Part shown: positions 57,600 to 64,000 of the stretch, in pieces
Layout of the letters: every line of letters starts with the position of its first letter
Position numbering within the stretch: position 1 is the stretch's first letter
NCBI GenBank assembly: GCA_964017195.1
Contig: OZ024890.1
Location: 48,629,093 to 48,693,092 of the forward strand
Source: Siderastrea radians
Lineage: Eukaryota > Cnidaria > Anthozoa > Scleractinia > Rhizangiidae
DNA length: 64,000 bases
Direction: 5' to 3'
Position numbers and translations under genes: made by a program
Notes under the pieces: generated by a model
Seen by the model: only the letters and a program-made list of their open reading frames with translations
The model's database searches: none
Told to the model about the DNA's origin: nothing

Positions 57600-59706
57600 T
57601 GCTTTGAAAGAGAGGCTCAGGACACTGCAACTCAGAAGTTGTATATTTTGGATTCACTAAGTCTAAGGTCTCAGTGTACTGGTCGGTCAATCCAGAAAAT
57701 TAGTACACAAAAGTCAGACTTATATGGAATGCTACATGTGGCTTTGAAGTGGTGTCAACTGAGTAGATGATACTTGATTGTTACATCGTTCTTATGATGG
57801 ATCTTTCTATGATACAAAATTTTGTTGATAATTTGTCAATGTTTGAATCAAGTCAAAGAAGATTTTTTTTTCACAGTTGTTAAAACAAAAAAGCTTAGTA
57901 ACCAGTGTGAGTGAAATAGTGGATTTTTCTCGTGATGTTTCTTTTGCTGATGTTTGTGTACGTAACCCACTCCCTCCATTTGGAGTGAAAAGTTTATGCA
58001 GAAAAGTGTGCTGTATACCTGCTGGTTTTTACTTCCAGTAGATTAAGTTTTGATGATGTGTTCACAATAGGGCTGTTATGGAGTTGAAATGGGATCTTGT
58101 CATGCTGACACCGAAAAATCTGAAGCTGATGTTTTGTCAAAATCACAATCATGGTAATTCATGCACACTCACACACCAGATTTTGAGATTAAGTCATGCC
58201 TAAACTTTTCTATGTGCTGTTACTGCTTCATTTCTTGTTGCATTGTTTAATGAAAATTTGTCATGTTATCCTCACTAGGACAATTTTACACTTTTGTGAG
58301 TGTGAAGAAAGGTTGAAAGCTTCAGTGAATCTGGAGTCTCCAGGGGATCAGCTCAGAAGGGGAGGGTCTGTCATAATTATTTCTTTTATCCTAGGACTGT
58401 TTCCACAAAAAATATAACAAAAAACACCTGCTGTCATATTGCAGTGCTTTTCTGTCAATGTCTTGCAGTGTAGGATGAGGCAGGTGCCATGTTTAACATT
58501 ACTGTAGCCAGTTATAAGTTTTGCCAATAAATTGCACCTAGATACTTCAGTGTAATTCAGACACAAAGTGCAGCTTTTTACATAAGATATTGAAAGAATT
58601 TTAATTCTCTTTGTTTTCTATATGACCAGGACAAAAGTTCTTACATTAATTTTGTATTTTTCTTAGATAACAACTTAGTCTGCTTGAGGTTGAAAAATAT
58701 TTCTTAAAAGAATAGTTAAGTTTATATCATTTTAAAATTCATTTCACTTGTATGAATTCAAAGTGAATATTTGAAAAGTCATATAATTACGCACTGTTCA
58801 GTGTATGTGAACTGTGAATGAAAATTTCAGCCTAAATTTTTCCAGGTTTTTTCTTGCTACCTTCTTTAGCTGCATCACAACTGCAAGGTTCTTAATGTGC
58901 ATTAAATAATTTGACTTGTGTGGTAGATCTCTGCCATGCCAGTGGATGTGGTAGATCTCTGCCATAGTTGCCATGCTCATGGGTTTTTAATGTAAGTGAG
59001 GCAGGGGATTTTCATTGTTGTTATTTTGTAAAGTTTCCGTAAAGTACTCTCGTGAACAATGGTCGTTAATTGACATTTCATGCCATTATTTAAAATTACA
59101 AACACCTGCACAGTGTGGTATTTGTTTACTTTTATCATTATGGTTACTATGGTAACCATTAAATTGCACTGAAATGTGGCTATGCTTGGCAATATATAAC
59201 AGGAATCCAGCAGCAGTACATCACATTTTAGTAAACCAGCCAGTAAGTATCGAGCCGACAGTGTCATAACATGTTAACCTATTACAATCGAGATGCATAA
59301 ATGTTAAATACGCCCTGTGGAAGTTATATAAAGGATTAAATACATTTAAAGGCACTTGTGCTGTTTATAAAGTACATGTTTACAAACTTCAAAAATTTAG
59401 GTAACTTTCTTTGTCTTCCAATTTTCAATGCATATTAACCTTGTTAAATTTTTAAAATCTGCCCAGTGTAGATTTACTTGAAGGACTTCCAAAATTATTT
59501 GTATTGTAATTTTAACTGTATCAAACCACTGGCTGGTTTTAGACAGTCTTTCTATTTGTAAGTAAATCTGATGGAATTACCTAAAAAAGCATGACATAAA
59601 AGCTATAATTTGTTGAAGACAGGTCTGCAATATCAACCTGATTGTGACTTTACAGCTGCTTTATTGTATTAATCTATGGTCTGCAAATTTTTTTCTTGTT
59701 TTTTAG
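57600..59706. other. upstream region of KIF17
   Basis: No ORF or repeat of note is visible, apart from a duplicated GTGGTAGATCTCTGCCAT at 58919-58966. The acceptor TTTCTTGTTTTTTAG at 59706 implies that an untranslated first exon and promoter lie somewhere here, but I cannot place them. Confidence 0.4.
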
Positions 59707-59718
59707 CCTTAAACCACT

Positions 59719-62700
59719 ATGGCTGAAGCTGTTAAAGTAATTGTACGCTGTCGGCCTCTAAACCAGCGTGAAAAGGACTTGAACTGTGAAGTTGTGGTGC
59801 AGATGGACCCAGCCATTGGACAGTGTGCACTAAGCAAACCTGGCGACAAAAGTCAACCTCCTAAAACCTTCACATTTGATGGTGCATATTACATGGATTC
59901 TACAACTGAAACCATTTACAATGACATCTGTTTTCCTTTGGTAGACGGAGTTTTGGAAGGTTATAATGGCACTGTGTTTGCATATGGCCAGACAGGCTGT
60001 GGAAAGTCATTTAGTATGCAAGGCATAACTGATCCTCCAACACAAAGGGGTGTAATCCCTCGTGCATTTGAGCATATATTTGATGCCATACAGGTTGCTG
60101 AGAATGCAAAGTTCTTGGTCCATGCTTCGTACCTGGAGATCTACAATGAGGAAATAAGGGACCTGCTGGGGAAGGATCATAAACATAGGTTAGAGCTGAA
60201 GGAACATCCTGAAAGAGGTGTCTATGTGAAGGACCTCACTATGCACCCTGTACACAGTGTAGCAGAAATGGAGACAGTTATGGACCTTGGAAGTAAAAAC
60301 CGTTCCGTTGGTGCCACTCTCATGAACGCTGACTCGTCAAGGTCGCATTCAATTTTTACAATCAACATAGAGATCATGGAGACGGCTGACGACAGTGGGG
60401 AGCACATAAGAGCTGGAAAACTCAACCTTGTTGACTTGGCTGGTAGTGAGAGGCAATCAAAGACTGGGGCCACGGGCGATCGACTCAAGGAAGCCACAAA
60501 AATTAACTTGTCACTCTCAGCTTTGGGAAATGTTATATCAGCTTTAGTTGATGGAAAGTCGACTCACATTCCTTATCGTGACTCCAAGTTAACCAGACTG
60601 CTTCAGGTAAAAACATTATTGAGTAACAGAACTGCTGAGTTGCCCAAATTACTTGCTATTATAAAACCAAGTTTATCAAGCTAACTGAAAGTAAATTTTG
60701 GAAAAATTCAGAGACCAAAGAGTGAGTGCCCAGGGGTTTCAATAAAATTTGAAGTAGGCAGCCGGTTTGAGTAGAGTAACCGACTATATCAGTCAGGGCT
60801 TTGAAAGGAGCTTCCTGTAATTACTTCAATTTAGGGGAAAAGTAGCCGATTTCTCTGAGCGAAATCATCGGCCGTCGGTGCTTATTGAAAGCACTGAGTG
60901 CCCAAAAAAAAGCTTGTTCAATCCCATTATCACGCCTCAATTTTTTTCCCATCTTGCCTTTGGGTGCCAGTCAGTAATGCCATTAAGCTGATTCCATTAA
61001 GCGGAGTTGCACGATTTCCTGTTTTCCATCTGACATCCTGAAAAAGATGTCGTTTCTTAATCCCATAGCGATTCCTCACCCTCAAAATTTGTAACTTTCA
61101 GTGAACCCTGATATAAAAAGGAGCCAAGGGACTGGGACAATGTGTTTGTTATAGTGGGGGTTTGTTACATTGGGAGTTTGTTCAATACATTTTAATGTAA
61201 CTTTGGTTGGCTGATTACAATGTTGCCAGTCGAACGTTATAGCAAGGTTCCACTGTATATTGGACAAAAAATCACTCAAATTTTTTTCCATTTCCCTGCT
61301 TTCCTACTATGTCACAGATGACATATTCTTCTGAATTGCAGCCCCTTTCTTCCCAATTGTCCTGCTCCCCTGCCCCTGATCAATCCAATGTTTTAACCCT
61401 TTAAGCCCCAATATCAATATGCATATTCTCTTTAGTATTCTCCATATATTTCTTAAGGTACTAGTTGGGAGAATTTGCACAAACATCAAGACATTCCATG
61501 TTTGGTGATCATTTCCTTTATTCTTGTGACATGTATGTTTGATCAAGTAGGGATGCTGTAATGAGAAAATAGATGCTTGTCATTATTGGGGCTTAAAGGG
61601 TTAAAAATAAATTTTCTGAGTAAGGCAAACAGTTTGATATCTCCAAATTACAGGACTCTCTGGGCGGCAACACCAAGACATTGATGGTCGCATGTTTGAG
61701 TCCAGCTGACAACAACTATGACGAGACACTGAGTACATTGCGATATGCAAATCGTGCAAAAAACATCAAGAACAAACCAAAGATTAATGAAGATCCTAAG
61801 GATGCACTGCTGAGGGAGTATCAAGAGGAAATTCAGAAATTAAAAGCCATGCTGATGGGGCAGATGGAAGTTCCAGCTGATTTAATGTCAGGTAGGATTA
61901 GTATTCTGCAGGCTCCTCAGTTGTCCCAACTGGGACAATGATGGTTGATGCTAGTGAGGATAATAAGCTACTGCTAATGATATAGTAAGCTCAATCATGT
62001 ATGCATTTTGATTGGTTCTCACCTATGATCTATTCTATGTTGCCATGTAGTAGATCACAGAAGACGTTAAAATGTGGTAAGAACATCAGTGACACATTCG
62101 GCTATTGCCTCGTGTGCCACTTTTTTGTTCTTACCACATTTTGACCTCATCTGTGATCTATTACTGAACAGATGCACGACAACGTGGGATCAATTTGTTA
62201 AATATAATACAGTCAAACCTCTTTGATATCCTGACACCATAGGGACATTTTAGAATGATTGCCTGTATTTTGGAGGTGTCACTATTACAGAGGAAGAGTT
62301 TATATCAAGCATTTTGGTCTCTTTCAGACAAAGCAAACTTTTCATTATAGAGTGTTGTTTGTAAGGAAATGTTTTTTACTGTAAATGAAGGTTCTGTCTG
62401 TGGTGAGCCACCCCTCTCATTCTATAACTCTGTCATCCCTCTACACTGCAGTGGTGATATCAGAAACATATCCAAGATACTGAAGGTGTTCCAAGAGTTA
62501 AAACTTGACTGAAAACTTCCAAAGGGGAAAAAAGATCATCCTTAAAGTTTTCTAAAAATAACTAGTAAGAATCCAAAGCTAAATTTTTCTCACCTAATTT
62601 TATTAGGGCCTTTATCGAATTATTTTAAGCGATGTTTTGTTTTCATCCACTCCCTGTGGCTTGTTGAACGTACATGTATAATTATCATATTGTTGGATGA

Positions 62701-63121
62701 TGGATCATTTTATTCACTTGCTTTAAGTACCATACTGATTACTAGCTTGCAACCTCACTTGATATTGTTGAACTTTCTAAAACATTGTTTTATTACCACA
62801 GGAGGCCCAGTTACTTCTACAGCTCGACCAAAACCAGCTCTTCCCCAGGCATCTCACCCCCAGGATCACTCTGCGATAGTTGCCGTGGAAACTGAGAAGC
62901 TCAGGAAGGAATTCGAAGCAAAGCTGGCAGTGATGAAGTCATCTTATGAAGCAGAACTAATGTCCAAACAGAAACTGCAAGAAGAAATGGAACGGCTGCA
63001 GAATGAGTACAACAAGAAAGTGCATAATGTCGAGGAGCAGTATGCTGATACAACAGGGGTGGGGACGGGTGCAGTGACGGCAGAGAGTGCTATCAGTATG
63101 ATTGCACTGGCTAATGATCTG
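59719..63121 (+). CDS. KIF17: kinesin-2 motor KIF17/OSM-3 (5' part; continues beyond the window)
   Basis: Coding exons 59719-60606, 61654-61891 and 62802-63121 join in phase to 482 residues. The start follows a 3' splice site by 12 bases and gives [18 protein letters not shown], the usual N-terminus. The motor domain covers about residues 4-340: P-loop GQTGCGKS (90-97), switch I NADSSRSH (203-210), switch II DLAGSE (239-244) and the [20 protein letters not shown] microtubule-contacting segment at the first exon junction. [20 protein letters not shown] is the neck entry, followed by coiled-coil sequence. KIF17/OSM-3 is the homodimeric kinesin-2 that moves intraflagellar transport trains and dendritic cargo toward microtubule plus ends. 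The P-loop has Cys where vertebrate KIF17 has Ser. The tail exons lie to the right of 64000. Confidence 0.95.
61099..61255. repeat. pogo-like MITE in KIF17 intron
   Basis: CAGTGAACCCTGATATAA and TTATAGCAAGGTTCCACTG are imperfect inverted ends of the CAGTGGAACC type. The element is 157 bp long. Confidence 0.6.
61395..61602. repeat. AACCCTTTAAGCCCC-type MITE, fourth copy
   Basis: The inverted ends AACCCTTTAAGCCCCAATA and TATTGGGGCTTAAAGGGTT are nearly perfect. It is the best preserved of the four copies in the window. Confidence 0.8.
62048..62165. repeat. hairpin MITE in second KIF17 intron
   Basis: TAGTAGATCACAGAAGACG and AATGTGGTAAGAAC on the left pair with GTTCTTACCACATT and CATCTGTGATCTATTA on the right. 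Confidence 0.7.
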
Positions 63122-64000
63122 GTAAGTAGATGTTCTTATTCAAAGACACGAAGGATGGATCCAGACATTTTTAATAGGAGGGTCTCAAATGGCAACTTGT
63201 ACTTGATGCTATGGAATCCAAAGAATTATAACTCAGCTTCAGGAAATTTGAAACTTTTAATAATGTTTTCTGGTAAACTGCACTGTTTTCTATCTTTGTA
63301 TTCTATTGTAGTTTGAATGCGTTTGATTGTTTCAAAGACAGTGCAGACAGTGCAGGTTTTAGGTGGGGGGGGGGGGGAGGGGAGTTCATACCCTCTGGTG
63401 GTGGTCTTTTAAAGCCTGTGTTCTCAGACAACAGCCGGTCAGCTCGTGTTACACGTGTAATAGCTTCAGACCTTTTCAGAAAATTCCAGCACCATTGTGT
63501 CTTCAGTTTCACTTGAACTTCACCGATAATGGCATTCAAATCCCAAAGAAATTATCCGGACGAAAAACACAAATGAAATCAGTGTAAATCAATTGTATAG
63601 AGACGCCATTGCAATGAGTTGTTTCATTGGCCGTATGTCCGAACAACCCAATGTCTTGAGAAACTAACAAACTGCTCCAGCTCCTGCCTGCTCCCTTTCT
63701 GGAGGTCTAGTAGTTCTGAGTTCTATTTGCTTTTACATTTACATGTAGTCAGTGAAGAAGATTTGATTCCACACAGAGAGTTTTTCATTACTTTTAACTC
63801 TTTCTTCCCTGACTCACGTTCGTGAGAGAGAGGTGATGAAAGCTTTTTATTAGGATCGCCAAAAATGGAACAACAGTTTTTGTACACACTAAAGTGGATA
63901 TCATTTCTAAACAATATATTTGTATTTATGGTTCCGCTAAACAATGGCAAAAGAACTTTTTTTCGACGCTACGAACCTGAGTGCACTTTCCTACCCGTAA
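63122..64000 (+). other. KIF17 intron, right edge of window
   Basis: The sequence after the donor at 63122 shows a G-run at about 63364-63377 and no exon-like segment with kinesin coiled-coil character. The next exon is presumably outside the window. Confidence 0.6.

Larger units (their letters stand above)
60607..61653 (+). other. KIF17 intron 1 (of the coding part)
   Basis: It contains an apparent hAT-type fragment near 60730-60910 (AGGGGTTTCAATAAA start), a pogo-like MITE at 61099-61255 and an AACCCTTTAAGCCCC MITE at 61395-61602. The reading frame that continues from 60607 to 60684 is intronic, because the conserved kinesin sequence resumes at 61654. Confidence 0.7.

Noticed and set aside
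60607..60684. Reading the KIF17 frame on past 60606 as a short motor isoform
   Set aside because: A GT donor at 60607 and exact continuation of the conserved kinesin sequence at 61654 show this is intron; a truncated isoform would lack the end of the motor.

Overview
The window looks like nuclear DNA from a metazoan, most likely a cnidarian (coral or sea anemone). The genes are AT-rich and intron-containing, many miniature inverted-repeat transposons are present, and the kinesin is an animal ciliary type. This placement is inference, because no taxonomic marker is present. I saw no rRNA, tRNA, CRISPR array or bacterial operon.

The first 46.8 kb is a head-to-tail array of four diverged units of about 11 to 12 kb. 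Each unit carries a plus-strand AN1-type zinc-finger gene of the ZFAND2 (AIRAP) family, with starts at 41, 11686, 24009 and 35129. Copy 4 (35129-46075) is the only one with both AN1 fingers intact (147 residues, five exons). Copies 1 and 2 have a good first finger, but a shared frame change stops translation in the second. Copy 2 has also lost exon 3. Copy 3 lacks the first finger and has gained duplicated exons, yet its whole splice chain can still be read. A short upstream frame ends at or overlaps the main start codon in every copy, and its changes fall mostly on third codon positions. Because the units are paralogous, several transposon insertions can be dated by empty sites in sister units.

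Transposons fill the introns and spacers. They include pogo/Tigger-like elements (5960-8154 and 38999-44671), a hAT-like element with an 8-bp target duplication (18693-21007), TWA-duplicating Harbinger-like MITEs (8313-8796, 24269-24727), a 1.8-kb foldback (27103-28917), a 2.1-kb foldback with almost identical 986-bp arms (31237-33372), and four copies of a MITE with AACCCTTTAAGCCCC ends. Intron 3 of copy 4 holds a full-length L1/Tx1-type LINE with both ORFs intact, a pure poly(A) tail and a 14-bp target duplication. It is nested inside the older pogo-like element.

The 46.8-59.7 kb part is gene-poor. It holds a two-exon gene (50129-52190) for an 83-residue secreted peptide precursor with a signal peptide, an RRKR cleavage site and a 20-residue tail ending in glycine. 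It also holds a LINE deletion derivative (52505-53105) and a triple nest at 55881-57599: a foldback MITE containing a hAT-like element containing a degenerate tandem array.

From 59719 to the right edge lies the 5' part of a KIF17/OSM-3 kinesin-2 gene. Three coding exons give the complete motor domain and the start of the coiled coil; the rest lies beyond the window. I see no functional link between KIF17, the peptide gene and the zinc-finger array.
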